From: Bacteroidota bacterium
Lineage (GTDB): Bacteria; Bacteroidota; Rhodothermia; Rhodothermales; UBA10348
Length of the DNA stretch: 9,726 nucleotides
Direction of reading: 5' to 3'
NCBI GenBank assembly: GCA_024640835.1
Contig: JAHEEH010000039.1
Location: 1-9,726 of the forward strand
Made by a program: the position numbers and the translations under genes. The notes under the pieces are model-generated. The model ran no database searches. It was given only the letters and a program-made list of their open reading frames with translations, and had not been told where the DNA came from. Position 1 is the first letter of the stretch; every line of letters begins with the position of its first letter. This document shows positions 9,559-9,726 of the stretch, in pieces.

Positions 9559-9726
9559 CGTAGCCGCGCCACCGCGAGGGTGTGATTCACCCGAGGGTAT
9601 CGACTTCCGGTACCGTCGCTTAAGCGGCGCGAGCCTCCCTCGGGGCCTGCTCTTCGGGGGAAATGACCTGGCTGTTTAAGAACATACCCCGCTCCTGCCG
9701 AAACCCATGAATACCCGCGGGCACCC
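9559..9726. promoter_or_regulatory. Upstream region of the Sel1-like gene with short repeats; no secure gene
   Basis: This 168-base stretch runs to the right edge. It contains a 7-base direct repeat CGAGGGT (9575-9581 and 9592-9598, 17 bases apart). A short inverted repeat, GGGTG (9578-9582) with CACCC (9588-9592), overlaps it, and a 10-base perfect palindrome CGCTTAAGCG lies at 9617-9626. The Sel1-like gene reads away to the left, so its promoter should lie here, but no good -35/-10 pair is visible. Two tiny ORFs are noted as findings: a 21-codon one on the minus strand (9685-9620) with a well-spaced AGGAG, and a 15-codon one on the plus strand (9663-9710). Confidence 0.35.

Noticed and set aside
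9377..9679. Plus-strand 100-codon open frame at the right end.
   Set aside because: It mostly overlaps the Sel1-like gene on the other strand and shows no motif or ribosome site.

Overview
The window is GC-rich, gene-dense bacterial chromosome. It holds six confidently coding genes plus a seventh cut by the left edge, and no sign of phage, transposon, plasmid, CRISPR or stable RNA. Codon use looks even throughout. Weak or absent Shine-Dalgarno sites, an exported PIG-L protein and a RodZ-like protein with a long acidic linker would fit a member of Gemmatimonadota or a related Gram-negative phylum. That placement is an inference from protein style, not from a marker gene.

Layout: (1) 1-582, plus strand: the C-terminal part of what is probably a GntR-type transcriptional regulator whose DNA-binding half lies outside the window. 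(2) 635-7768, minus strand: a tight four-gene run, read in the order rodZ-like (7768-6650), ligA (6640-4538), sodium:solute symporter (4535-3015) and pgpH-like 7TM-HD phosphodiesterase (3010-635). The gaps are 9, 2 and 4 bases, so one transcript is likely. (3) 7769-7892: a divergent intergenic region that must hold the start signals for the run and for the next gene. (4) 7893-8780, plus strand: a PIG-L family deacetylase with a signal peptide. (5) 8842-9531 (or 9558), minus strand: a small exported or membrane-anchored protein with one Sel1-like repeat, convergent with the PIG-L gene. (6) 9559-9726: upstream DNA with short repeats and tiny candidate ORFs, but no secure gene.

Functionally the four-gene run mixes cell-shape/envelope control (RodZ-like), DNA replication and repair (NAD-dependent ligase), sodium-driven solute uptake (SSS family) and second-messenger turnover (PgpH, c-di-AMP hydrolysis). 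The pairing most worth thought is symporter plus c-di-AMP phosphodiesterase, because c-di-AMP controls osmolyte and potassium balance in the bacteria where it has been studied. I found no clear novel system. The window is mostly ordinary housekeeping genes in an unusual order, with a few small-scale oddities listed as findings.
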